Assembly (NCBI GenBank): GCA_019914945.1
Contig: CM034102.1
Location: 10,777,501 to 10,841,500 of the forward strand
DNA: 64,000 bases
Direction: 5' to 3'
Origin: Typha latifolia
Lineage: Eukaryota; Streptophyta; Magnoliopsida; Poales; Typhaceae
Shown: piece after piece, positions 47,034-58,038 of the stretch
Position numbering within the stretch: position 1 is the first letter of the stretch
How the letters are laid out: every line of letters begins with the position of its first letter
Notes under the pieces: generated by a model
What the model was told of the DNA's origin: nothing
Seen by the model: the letters and a program-made list of their open reading frames with translations, nothing else
Database searches by the model: none
Program-made: the position numbers and the translations under genes

Positions 47034-47459
47034 TTAATCACCTCTAGAAATGCACATCAAGACTCCTGATAGTTCCAACCTCTTGACAGTCCTCATCATC
47101 ATCATCTTCATTGGTCTCAGGAAGCAACCATGTATAGGAACCATCTCCCTTTTGCTCCTCCTATATCCTCTCCGTGCAAGTTTGCCACCGTGAGAAAGTT
47201 GTGCACTTTGCATTGCCGGTGGGGGGCTCAGAGGTGGGATCATCTCACACTCAGTTGGACTCTTGGGCTTACCAGGCTCTGCTTCCCAATCAAAGGGTAC
47301 TTTGCCACAGGCTCTGTAATAACCTCTTGACGAGAGCCCTACCTGGATGGAACTCCGGGAGAGAGCGCGGCCGGCGAAGGCTTCGTCTTCGTGGGACCTC
47401 AAGAGGGTGAAAGAGCTGTTGCTCTCCTTCTCCTCTGGTGTAGTAGCTCTGGATTCCAT
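47034..47459 (-). CDS. Small plant protein with VPFDWE..PGKPK motif, unnamed (DUF688-like)
   Basis: A 141-residue protein starting MESRATTPEEKESNSSF. The core RACGKVPFDWEAEPGKPKSP (residues ~50-69) followed by MIPPLSPPPAM (~73-83) is a pattern shared by plant proteins of unknown function, including DUF688-type sequences. The N-terminus is acidic and Ser-rich. The C-terminus is basic, with a run of methionines (MKMMMMRTVKRLEL). There is no signal peptide or membrane segment. A TATA-like TCTATATTTA on the minus strand at 47524-47515 lies about 56 bases upstream of the ATG. The frame is intact while nearby DNA is decayed, which supports a real gene. A spliced C-terminus is possible. I cannot name a function. 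Confidence 0.65.
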   Translation of the reverse strand: MESRATTPEEKESNSSFTLLRSHEDEAFAGRALSRSSIQVGLSSRGYYRACGKVPFDWEAEPGKPKSPTECEMIPPLSPPPAMQSAQLSHGGKLARRGYRRSKREMVPIHGCFLRPMKMMMMRTVKRLELSGVLMCISRGD

Positions 47460-47514
47460 TGTATCCTTTGTTTCTACTGTTGTTCACTAAGAAGGGTGTT
47501 GTAATGTTGTGGTG

Positions 47515-47524
47515 TAAATATAGA
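47515..47524 (-). promoter_or_regulatory. Candidate TATA box for the 47 kb gene
   Basis: TCTATATTTA on the minus strand, 56-65 bases before the ATG. This is closer than usual and would give a short leader. Confidence 0.4.
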
Positions 47525-47639
47525 GCAAAGTGTCTCTGATATGGATGTTTCTCTCTTGGATCATAGGCTGTGGATTCTCCGCGGCTTACACTGCAGGAAT
47601 TCTCTACAGTCCAATTCAAAGGATGCCAAGTACCGTGAC

Positions 47640-48769
47640 TGCAACAAGTTCATGGATTTGAGGATATAGTGGATCTGGTTCTCTTGGTTACAGGTGAACT
47701 TGGATTTGTAGCTTTGACTAGAATTCTACTATATGTAGCTTTATGGTGGATTGGGCGGCTGTTTCACGCCAATTACTGCCATATTAAGCATGGCAGCCGA
47801 CTAGTTTTTTAATTTGATGGATGGCCAAAACGATACACAACAATCTGCAATGCTTTTTTCATGTACTTCTCAAGCAAAGGGATCTATTTTAAGGTGCGGC
47901 TCATGTGTGAGGTGAAACAAAATGGCGAAAAATATGGAGGATTTTGAGGAAATTTTTCGTCTACATGGAAGATACCATAATTAAATATACCGAAGCAGTT
48001 TTAGATTGTTTCAGATTTTAAGGTCAATATACACATCCCAATTTGTAATCATATTGTTGGATCCTCCATTTATTAATTATTTGGTTAGCTACAGAACCCA
48101 ATACTATGGGCGTAAATGAGCGGACCTAGCTTGGTTCAAAATTAATTTTAATCTCTAAATTCATGTTCAAGCCCAATTTATGCCTAATTCGAGCATGAGT
48201 CAGCTTGAGCTTCAAGCGAATCCAATTCAAAACTATTTCAAACAAGCACAATTCAAATCTAGTTTGAGGACAAGCCTTAAGTAGACCCAATTCAAACCCA
48301 GCTTAAGTCGAATTTAAGCCTTAATCAAAATTGGTTGCTCAAAGACTGATTTAAGCTTGAATTGAATAAGGCCTAATTAGTATTGGAATAACCGATTATA
48401 TTAGGCCAAAGAGAATAGAAGATGATATGACCATTAGATCAAAGATCTAATATATTAGTATAATATATAGATCAATTAGAGCCGAGCTTAAGTGAGCCAG
48501 GTTCGAGCTCCACTCAGAATCAATTTTGAGCCTATCTTACTGTTCAAACTTAGCTTACTTAATTTTGAGCTGAGCTCGAATGAACAATTTTTTGCTCAAG
48601 CTTGACTCAAATTAATTTTGAATTTTATTGCTGGATTCACATAATTATGATCTGAGCTTGAATTGAACCTGCATTGAACTGAGCCCAAGCCAACTTGAGT
48701 TGTTATATTATTTTGACAGCGCTACCTGAACTAGGTTTCTTGGCCTCATGGTGAGTTGGTGAGTGCTAA
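47640..48769. repeat. Upstream region and GAGCTTGA-rich repeat
   Basis: 47640-48050 is upstream of the minus-strand gene and may hold its distal promoter. 48110-48710 is built of degenerate short words related to GAGCTTGAA, CAATTCAAAC and GAGCTCGA in both directions, a texture common in plant DNA-transposon-derived repeats. No family or ends could be assigned. Confidence 0.45.
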
Positions 48770-49347
48770 AATAAAACAAGCCATGGGCAATGAGTGGGTG
48801 AAAGAGAAGTCCCTCAAAGCTGCCTTGAAAACTTTTACCTCAAAATAAGAGATCTACTGGAAGCACAGATTCGGAGTGGATCCGGCTCAAAGATAGAACA
48901 ACAAATTTTTCCATACTTGCAACCGACTCAATAAAGAAGAAACTCCATTATTAACTCCCTCAACCTAGACTTTGACTCTCAGGGTACTCATTAGATTGAC
49001 GATATCCGATAATCCGAGAGGCCTTTTAAAAAGCTTTTTACCTCCTCGAACCTGCAATCTATTTAACCTGTGCATTGACAAGATGAATTTTGTTCCTTAG
49101 GTTCCTACATCTGAACCTCAAATCCATTCCTTTGGAGGAGGAAATTGAGGCCACTCTTAGAAGCCTTGGCCCTGACAAGGCCTTGGGTCCAAATGTCTAA
49201 ATGCTTGGTTTCTTCAAGCTCTCTAGCCCACTTTGAAGACTGAGATCTGTAAGGCTGTCAAGGACTTCTTCTAGTTATATGGATTTGGCTCTCAAAAAAA
49301 CAAATATTGTCATTATCCTTAAAGAAGGATGACCTTTCTATCACCAA
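48770..49347 (+). pseudogene. LINE reverse transcriptase fragment
   Basis: Plus-strand codons match the region before and at the start of plant L1 RT: NKFFHTCNRLNKEETPLL, then SFGGG-like and a broken LEEEIEATLRSLGPDKALGPN segment around 49130-49190, WFLQAL, KTEICKAVKDFF, and KKDDLSITN at 49325-49345. Homology stops abruptly at about 49347, where the inverted copia segment begins. Several stops. Confidence 0.7.
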
Positions 49348-51365
49348 TGGCCTAATCTGTGATGCCAAATTTGAGCATTCACATTATTAACAGTAGAATG
49401 AGAAAAATTGCAGACTTGAACAGTAGAATTCTTATTGCTAGTATGATCTGTGAATATCCCAGAATCAAGGACGAGATAATCAATTCTTTTACCCCCGCCA
49501 ATCGTCTTCAATTATAGGAGATCTTGGATAAGATGAATTTGTGAGAAATTAGACACATAATGTAGAATTCCTAGTTGAAGCACTCACAGACAATAAGTTA
49601 AACCTGAACTGAGGCACATATAAAACATCATCAAGCACTAGTTGAGAAGATAGCCTCACAGCACCAAGAAACATACTGGAATCCTACTATAATTAGGTAA
49701 AGTAACAAAATCATTATGGACTGGTTTCATAGAACGAAAATGTTATGAACCAGATCTAAATTGATCTGTTTATAAGAAATTTACAATATTTTTATTAGTC
49801 ATAGCCTCACAAGGTAGAGTTATTTTGGCTCTTGTTCAACGTAATTTTGAGATCATTGTGACAAGATATGATTGAAATAATGGAGAAATGTTAAAATGGG
49901 ATAGAAATAAAAATCTCTGACGTTGCAGCGGTCGTCAAAGGGTGGTGGTTAGCCGGAAGGTAGTGGTAGATAGCCGTAGATAGCCGTAGGTATGGGTAGC
50001 TCATAAAGGGTGATGGTAGATAGTATTTGAAGGTGAAAGTGGGCTTTTCTAATTAGATCTACTCATAAGGAAATAAATGGCTATAAATAATAATAATAAA
50101 AGAACTAGATAACTTAATATTTCTCTTAACATCAAATAATTCTAAATGAACTATGATCACTCCTATTTATAGTAGTAGAGTGCTAGTGGATTAGATTCAC
50201 ATGCGAATTATCCACTTTAATTTAAAATTAAAGATAATAAATAAATATAACTAACTAGAGTTGACTCGACTCAACCTGGCCGATTCAACTCTCATGGTCG
50301 AATCATAATAAAAAATAGTCTGATCGAAGCAAATATAACTTGTAGCACATGAGTCCACTATTCAAATAAAAGATAGGATTTATGGATATAAACAAACAAG
50401 TACCTATAGCTTGAGTAGAAGAACTATCAGCCTCTGCACCAGTCTAACCAATAGAAAGATGAGTACTCAACATGGCCATTAAAAGGGAGACTTGATTAGC
50501 AACTTGAGTTACAATAGTAGTAGAATTTGACTTTTGTCTAGGCTTATACCCAGGAGGATAACTATGAAGTTTATAGTTTCATAGTTACAACTTGAGTACA
50601 AATCAATTTTTCTTTCTTCTAGTAACCCTTGTTATGACGATCAGACTTAATAGAAGAAGCTATAAAAGAAGATTGGTTAGAATTTCCAACAATGTCATTG
50701 ACATATGTCTGATTTTCCTCTTAGGAAACTTTAGCAAAGACTTTGTTAATTGGATGAATAGGATCCATGAGAAGCAATTGACCTCTAACTATGCAAAGTT
50801 AGGAAGGACATCACATATTCCATATGATGATGATTAGCAAGAGCTTTCTTCCTCCACAAGAACAAACATGTCTATAATGTTAAGTCCTTTACAAATAATT
50901 TAAAGCTCAGTGAAATATGCATTAAGAGTCAATTGTCCCTATGTATTGTTCATCAATTCACTTCTAAGCTAAAAAATATGAAGATCATTCCTTAAAATAA
51001 ATCTAGATTTCATAAACAGATTGAAAATATATCATAGAAGTAGACATTTCTTTAGACATAGAATTGAGTATCCAAGATATGACTATATTGTTGTTTTAAA
51101 TTCAAGAGTTAAGAAGTGGATCGATGGATTTAGACATAGATCGATGGATTGATTCATCTATAAACCCTAATTTGTTCTTGATAGACAAAGCAATCACCAT
51201 AGCTCGACCGAAGCATAATTGTCACTTGTGGGAGGTTGGAAAATAAGAACCTGACTGAGATTATCAAAATGATAAAGAAAGTAAGGACTTGATGTTTTCA
51301 ATGGCAGATTTGCTCATCGAAGAACTAGATGAATTCTAAGATTGTAAAGAAGCTTCATTCGTCAT
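49348..51365 (-). pseudogene. Copia gag, protease and pre-integrase start (inverted half)
   Basis: ATG at 51365 on the minus strand opens MTNEASLQS and then broken gag text: AMVIALSIKNKLGFIDESI, NNIVISWILNSMSKEM, and SVYEIWIYF-like, matching the UBN2-type gag of copia elements. A long AT-rich or mutated middle follows. Near 49490-49350 protease and pre-integrase remain (LVLDSGIFTDHTSNK, then VNAQIWHHRLG), ending at ~49348. No frame is open over long distance. Confidence 0.7.
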
Positions 51366-51486
51366 AGCAGAGAACATCAATCCAAAAACCACTAACATAA
51401 CTAATAAATTAAGATGAATCAACAAAAAATAAAGCTTAGAAGAATTTGGATTGAAAGAATATGAACACAGGAGGAAGCACGCTAGT

Positions 51487-51498
51487 GCTGTGATACCA
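51487..51498 (-). other. Copia primer binding site
   Basis: TGGTATCACAGC on the minus strand, directly against the end of the LTR (...AGTA). It is the common initiator-Met tRNA type primer site variant of copia elements. Confidence 0.8.
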
Positions 51499-51688
51499 TA
51501 CTGAACTAGAGATGGAGAATGAGAATTGATGAAATATTTTCACTATTTAATAAATTGATCATTACAAGAGAAGCCTAGCTTATAAATAGCTACTTAACAA
51601 CCAAAACAAAACTAACTACACAACTAATCAAAATATGATAGTTGTACAAAGAATATAATAAACTGAATAACTAACTAAGTTCCAAATA
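51499..51688 (-). repeat. 5' LTR of the copia element (inverted)
   Basis: About 190 bases on the minus strand, TATTTGGAACTTAG...TCTAGTTCAGTA. It aligns along its length with the plus-strand LTR at 55468-55653 (CTTTGTACAACTAT, TTGATTAG.T..TAGTTAG, AGCTA.TTATAAGCTA.GCTTCT, GTAATGATCAATT). A TATAAGC box lies in the middle. Both ends are TA rather than TG/CA. Confidence 0.85.
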
Positions 51689-51693
51689 GAGAG

Positions 51694-52765
51694 AGCTCTT
51701 TATTTTTGCCGTTATCCATTAAGAGAAGAAACGAGAAAAGGAATAGTGTTTAGAAGGAGATAGGTTCTTTTTTTGTAGGAGATAGGTTGGTTCACTTGGT
51801 TACAGTATTTTTTTTCTTTCTTTTATATTTTTAAACATATTCGTCTGGTCCAAAAATAGCATGAGGGCTGGGTTATAGGAAAATTGGGAAATTAGGTTAG
51901 AGTTTAGTATTATTTATAATCATCTAGATTGTTTGATCATCACCCAAGTCTTTATTTCTTATTTCAATTTATTTTCAAATTTGTCCACGTTGATGTGGCC
52001 TTTATCAAAGGCTTTAGATAAGTTAGCTCTCGTTCACTTGTGGAATAGGAATTATTCTAGAATTAGTTTGTTTACTCTGGTGTAATAACTAAACAACATC
52101 TTCCATTTTTCTAGTATACTAATTCAACATTCTCTCTCATCTTATTACCCACAACTTGACAATATAAAATTACTAGTCATATCAGCTACGGTTGCTATCT
52201 CTTCTCTCACTCTCTCATCTCTAAAGGCATACCCGCATAGTGTGGGGTAATACCTCGCACACTCGAGAGCGGGGTATTATCCCGCATACCTGAGTACGGG
52301 GTTATAATAACCCCACATATCTGTGTAGTGCGGGGTTATAAAATTGCATACCCGCATAATGCGAAGAAATTTTTGAAATATTGTTTCTCATCAGCTTAAA
52401 GGCACTTTTGTCATTAGGTTTAAAACATCACCAATTCTCAATACTTACATATCAACTGTATGTCACATCAAATATAATTATTACTCGTTATATTAGTATT
52501 GAACTAAATATTAGAATACTTATATTAGTATTAGCTTTCTTCTTTTAGAATAATAATAAAATTCCACATTTACTCCACAAGTGAACATAGCCTTTGCCTT
52601 TAGGAAAAACCTGTCCACCACATTAAATCACTAAGGAAGACAAGCTTTTCTTGACAAAAGGTCTAATTATTTGCAATTAACAGCCAAACACAAATGCATT
52701 TTGCTCCTTAGACGCAAGAGTTGTCCTTCCTACCACACAAGGGGTGTCATACTCAATAAAATAGG
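51694..52765 (-). other. Flanking DNA carried inside the copia inversion
   Basis: This ~1.07 kb lies between the inverted 5' LTR and the plus-strand integrase and has no copia homology. It includes a related copy of the minisatellite family at 52220-52545. On the minus strand near 52712-52693 it contains SKEQNAFV, a motif typical of L1 RT, which may be a displaced piece of the LINE cut at 49347. That last link is weak. Confidence 0.5.
52220..52545 (-). repeat. Third copy of the minisatellite family, inverted
   Basis: On the minus strand it reads AGAATTGGTGATGTTTTAAAC and AATACTAATATAA as at 28000-28150, then several GC-richer units with TGCGGGGTTATAA-type words. It is part of the family of arrays 1 and 2. 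The units here are short and contain hairpin-forming GGGGTTA-TAA-TAACCCC (52298-52314). Confidence 0.65.
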
Positions 52766-53640
52766 AATTGATTTTATTTTGGAACTAGATCTACTTTCGC
52801 ATCATTTGTTCTTGTCTCTACAAGAATGAATTGCACCAGCATTGTTATCAAGTGATCATCGAGGTATTTTGCTAAACAAATATGGCTCTCTTTTGCTTCT
52901 AACAATCATTTGTTTGCTCATGCTTTTGATTTTGTTCATTGTAATACTTGGGGTCCTTTTCATACATCTACTCACAAAGATTTTAAGTACTTTCTTACAT
53001 TGGTGGATGATTTACTAGCTTCACTTGGATCTATCTTATAAAACATTGAGGCTACTTCTATTATTCCAAGGTTTTTCTAGCTTGCTAAGACTGAATTTAA
53101 TGATGTGATCAAGTAATTTTATTTTGACAATGTTTTTTAGCTGTAGTTTACTAATTTATTTCTTACCAAAGGGGCCATTCATTAATTTTCTTATGTGAAA
53201 AGACTAGAATAAAACTTAATAGTGGAGAGAAAGCATCAACATCTTCTTGATATACCTAGTGCCTTATTTTTTCAATCTCAAGTGGCTCTTCAGTTTTTGG
53301 GTGAATGCCTTTTTCTTATTAATAGAACTTCATTTCCTTTGTTAGCTAATCAAATTCCATACTTCTTCCTTTATAGCAAATTTGGTAGTCTTTGTTTTGC
53401 CTCCACCATTCTTTCTCACATCACTAAATTTTCTCATTACGTAAAAACTTGTGTTTCTGTTGGATATCCTTCGTGCATCAAAGATTATAAGGTTTGTGAT
53501 ATTGTTTCTAAGCAATTCTTTGTTTCGAGAAATGTTATTTTTTATAAAAATATTTTTTCTTTGCATACTATTTCTTCTTCTCAGCCCTTTAATTGATCTT
53601 TTTTCTAGCTTTGTTTTGCTTAAGTCTCTTATACTACTTC
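52766..53640 (+). pseudogene. Copia integrase, broken
   Basis: The start is STFASFV and ..CTS..FAKQIWLSFASNN (pre-integrase end), then FDFVHCNTWGPFHTSTHKDFKYFLTLVDD with the first core aspartates (52930-53010). IAERKHQHLLDIPSALFFQSQVALQFLGECLFLINR (catalytic E in ERKH, about 53227) and CVSVGYPSCIKDYKV..FFVSRNVIFYKNIF follow in an open frame 53222-53596. Stops lie before and after. Confidence 0.85.
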
Positions 53641-55440
53641 TACTTCTGATCATACAATTGATGTAGTAGTTCCACATGTTTCTCCTACTATTGATTCTAT
53701 TCTAAAAGAAGAATTTAAATCTGCTTATAGTCCTTCAGTAGTTGATATTGCTCATTTTGAGTCGATTCCACCTTAGAAATTTTCTTCTATTGTTAGAAGA
53801 ACTTCTAGAGTTATCAAATTAATCCCCCTCTTATCTGAGAGATTTCTATTATAATTTCTCAGAAAATTCATTTCTTCCTCCATCCACTTATTCTTATCCA
53901 CTTGCTAGCTATCTTTCTTCTAATTATTTTCTACACAGTTGCTTACTTTGTAACATCTCTTCCACTTTTGAACCCCAATTGTATCAGCAAGCTTTTAAGT
54001 TTGATCATTGGAAGGATGCTATTGCCACTAAATTAGTTGTTATTGAGTTGAACAAAAGATGGATTGTTATGCCTTTACCCAAGGGAAAACATTCTATTAG
54101 TTGTAAGTGGATTTACAAGGTGAAATACCGGCCATATGGGAGTATAGAAAAACACAAGGCATGTTTGGTTGCTAAAGGATATACTCAATAAGAAAGCTTA
54201 TACTTTATGGAGACTTTTTTCTCGGGTTGCCAAGTTGGTTATTATCAATGTTCTTCGTGCTATTGCTGCTAAAAATCATTGAACTCTTGTTCAACTTGAT
54301 GTGAATAATTCTTTTCTCTCAATAGGGATTTGTTTGAAGAGGTTTACATGGATATGCCTATGGTATGGCAAATAAATTCTTGCATAGTCTGACACTAAGG
54401 AGGAGAGATTGGTTTGCCGATTACATAAGTCCATTTATAGCATAAAACAAGCTTCTATACAATGGTTTTCAAAGTTCTTAAATTTCTCAAATGATATTAT
54501 TATTCATGGTTTTCAATAGTGCAAATATAATTATTTATTATTCACAAAAGGGTCTGGCCAGTCCTTTGTTACTTTGTTGGTTTACATTGATGACATTATT
54601 ATTACTGGTGTTGATTCCAAGTCCATTGATTCTTTGAAGTCTTTTCTTCGTAGTCAGTTTAAATAATAAAATTTTGGTTCACTCAAATATTTTCTTGGTT
54701 TAGAATTTGCTTGGTCCAAAAAGGATGTCGTTCTTCTTCAAAGACATTACTCTCCACATCTTCTTGAAGACATTTAATTTCTTGTCATTAAACTTGCTAA
54801 TCTACCTATGGATCCTAAGCTTAAATTGAGCTCGTTAAAAAGGAGATCTTCTTCCTAATATTATTGTTTATAGGAGGCTTATTCAATGAGTTCTTTACTC
54901 AAACCTTTCCTAAACCTAACATTACCTTTTTGTTCACAAGTTGAATCAATTTATTTCTCAACCTCAATAGCCTCACCTTGATGTTGTTCACCACTTGCTT
55001 CGATATACTAAGTCCACTACAGTTCAAAATTGGGGTGCTTGTTTAGATTAAAGAAAATATATTGGGGTGCCTATTTAGATTAAAGAAAAATACATTTTCT
55101 AGTTTTTGTGTTCTCCTTTGGGACTAGATCACTAATCTCTTGGAAAGTAACTTCTATTGCTAGTGAACTTGTTTGGATTCATGGATGCTTCAAGCTTTTC
55201 AAGTTTCATATGTTGCTTTGAGCTTGATATTTTGTGATAATCAAGTTGCAATTTATAACCCTACCTTTCATGAACACACCAAATATATTGGAATCGATTG
55301 TTATCTTATGCGTGACAAGATCGCCGAAGGATTTATCAAGTTGCTTCCTATTCGAACACAACAATAGCTTGCTGATGTCTTCACCAAAGGTCTTCCTACT
55401 TTTCAATTGTTTCCACTTCTATTCGAAATAGTTGTGATTG
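53641..55440 (+). pseudogene. Copia reverse transcriptase and RNase H, broken
   Basis: An open stretch 53979-54191 encodes QAFKFDHWKDAIATKL, WIVMPLPKGKHSISCKWIYKVKY and KACLVAKGYTQ, the RT start. The catalytic strand LVYIDDIIITG (YIDD in place of YVDD) is at about 54578-54610. The RNase H end reads VALSLIFCDNQVAIYNPTFHEHTKYIGIDCYLMRDKI..GFIKLLPIRTQQ (55216-55364) with the usual ADVFTKGL tail. Internal stops and a rearranged stretch at 54840-55130, with a duplicated AAATATATTGGGGTGC.TATTTAG block near 55030-55080, break it. Confidence 0.85.
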
Positions 55441-55467
55441 ATCTTCACTGGCCATCTAGATGGGGAG

Positions 55468-55653
55468 TATTAGAAATTAGTTTGTTAGTTTGTAATATTC
55501 CTTGTACAACTATTATATTTTGATTGATTTTATAGTTAGTTTGTTTTAGTTATTATCTAGCTACTTATAAGCTAAGCTTCTTCTGTAATGATCAATTATT
55601 CAATAGTAAAATTTTTTTAACTAATTCTCAATCTCTCCTTCTCTAGTTCAATA
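55468..55653 (+). repeat. 3' LTR of the copia element
   Basis: 186 bases from TATTAGAAATTAG, preceded by the purine tract AGATGGGGAG, to CTCTAGTTCAATA. The ends form the inverted pair TATT/AATA. Immediately followed by CTCTC, the presumed target duplication. Confidence 0.88.
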
Positions 55654-55658
55654 CTCTC

Positions 55659-57940
55659 CTTACCTTCTCGAGCTCTCTTCTCTTAGCCGAAAAAAAAATA
55701 AAAAATCCCACTCCTTCCTTGTTCACCTCTAACCAAGGTCAGGCTCTAACAAGTTCCAACCGACGATGAGAAGGGTTGTGTCGAGTGATAAGGAACCAAC
55801 AGAATTAGCATCGCCTCTGAGCTCACTCCACCTTGCATTTTACTTGGCTACTTAGCTCAATGACATGAAACCATTATATATCTCCAACTTTAGCACTTAA
55901 CCCTCCTTTGATTTAGACTAGAGTACAACAATTACTTATTTTTATTATATTTGACTAATATAAACGTCAAATTTAAAGATTCTTATTGGAGATATAAAAA
56001 ACTATAGAGGATTGAATAACCTCGCTATCGTATCTAAACTAATATCAATTGAATTTTAGATGATAAACATAAGATAAAAATATAGATATATTCAATATAT
56101 TTATCATCTATAATTCAATCAATGCGTTAAAAAGCTTAATTAATCCTTCACAATTTTATCTCTAATGATGACAATCAAATTTGACTTCAGGTTAATCAAA
56201 TATGATGGAAAAGTAACTATTATAATTTAATGTAGACCATAGAAAAGTTAAATGCTTAAAGTTAAAATATAGTGGGGTTTAATATAATCGAGCCAAACCA
56301 CAAGACGATAAATTATAGGTAGGTGGTTCCTCATGAAAAATAAATGACAAGTTTGCATTTTTAAAAATTATTAAATGCTGTCTGGGGAGTTCTCCTAAAA
56401 TAATGTTAAAATCCGACTACGTCTATGATTACACAGCCAAACCAGAAGAAAATGGAGATTAAATATTTTCAAAAATCATAAATATAGGAGATATTCTATT
56501 AATTTAAATCTAAAAAAGTAAACCGTTAACAACCCGATCTAGTTGGCGTCCAATCAACAATTATGCCTAGTCTGCAGCCATGTCACCAATTAATCAACAC
56601 GAAACCGATAAAATCCCTACTCTAAACTTTAATTATCAAAACAATCCTGACATAAATGACTTGTACGATTCGGAGAGCAATTTGTCGAGAAAAGATTCTG
56701 ACACGAACAATAAACATTGGTAAAGAATAATACTATGCTCACAAACACTTTTGATATAATCTTATTTATATTATATTTATGAAGTGATTGTGGGCATAGC
56801 GTTACTAAGTTTTTGACTAAACTAGACTTACTTTATATATTTTTACTGAAATAAGTTGCCACTCAAATTTATTACTAAATAAGGTCACTGTAACCCTAAT
56901 AAAAATGTGGATCAATTCAACATTTTTAATTAGATATTTTTTTGCCTTAACTATTGAAAGACTAATTTAAAGATATTTATATACATAAAACACTAATTAT
57001 TTTATCATTTTAGGATCAGTCAAAAATGCCTAACTAAATCCCTTGACAAAAAAATTGATCAATTTATTATTTTTATTAAGGCTATAATAAATTAGACCCA
57101 ATTTGATAATAAGTTTGGAAGTCCATTTCAATAAAAAATATTTGAATCGGAACTAGTTGGCGAAAAACTCTTGCATTACTCATCTATGTGTTAATTCAGC
57201 AACATCACCTTGAAGGAATAATTAATAGATATTATAGTAACATAAAATAATTAAATAATAGTTAGGCAAGAATAATGATTACAACTAGGGATAGCCGGAT
57301 AGGTAACTATTAAGTGCAATAGAAAATAATTAATTTTCCAATATCATTAATAAGGAAATAAAAATATATTAAATAAGGGGTTGGTAAGAGTAAAGATTAT
57401 AATAAGTGCTAGGTGACAGTTAAGGCATTTTTGGCACGATAGAATATTCTATTTTCTTATCTTACCGCTTTGGAGTTCTGTATTATGATTTACAAGAGAC
57501 ATAGTATATATACATTTCTTTTATTAACATAATTAATGCATCGTCCTCCTTTCTTCTAAAAAAGCATAATACATGTATAGATTTAACCTATCATATTCTA
57601 AATTTGTCACATATGGTTGGTGCTGAAAAATGAAATAAAAAAGATTATATTATAAGTAAATATGCTAGTATAATGATGAGGTGAGGGGCAAAATTAAAGT
57701 CGTTTAACCTTATCCTGGAGTGATCACTCTTATCTGTAATCCAGTTCTCTTACCTCAAGATAGCTCTTGCATGGTTGCATTTTTTTGAATTAAGCAAAGA
57801 CTTTGTCCATCTTACATCGATCGTTCCTTAGCCACAAGAGAGCTGTCCAATTTCGGGCAAACCTCCGCCAAACAAACCCCAAGCCCTCCGACAAATTTGG
57901 CGGCAAAAGTTCTAAAAATAACAAATCAAACAAACTGAGA
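55659..57940. other. Intergenic, AT-rich, upstream of the FLA gene
   Basis: No gene recognised. 55680-55860 is mixed sequence. From 55900 on it is AT-rich. The proximal promoter of the FLA gene should lie in the last few hundred bases. Confidence 0.55.
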
Positions 57941-57943
57941 TAA

Positions 57944-57951
57944 CTATATAA
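57944..57951 (+). promoter_or_regulatory. Candidate TATA box of the FLA gene
   Basis: CTATATAA, about 88 bases upstream of the ATG at 58039, in the expected place for a short plant leader. Confidence 0.6.
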
Positions 57952-58038
57952 CTGCCCTCGCCTCCATACGTCCTCCTCCCAACCCAACCAAATAAATCCT
58001 TCCCAATAAGCCGAAAGGGCCCCTTGTAAATTCTAATA

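Larger units (their letters stand above)
49348..55653 (+). mobile_element. Ty1/copia element with inverted 5' half
   Basis: A degenerate copia element in two oppositely oriented parts. The minus strand of 49348-51688 carries 5' LTR, primer site, gag, protease and the start of the pre-integrase region. The plus strand of ~52766-55653 carries the end of that region, integrase, RT, RNase H and 3' LTR. The parts are complementary in domain content with almost no overlap or loss. The five bases CTCTC abut the 5' LTR start (minus strand 51693-51689) and the 3' LTR end (55654-55658). The simplest reading is one element whose 5' half, with ~1 kb of flanking DNA (51694-52765), was flipped. Confidence 0.8.

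Noticed and set aside
49348..55653. Self-integration of copia cDNA as the cause of the inverted half
   Set aside because: About 1 kb of non-element DNA lies between the inverted LTR and the integrase part, which self-integration would not include.
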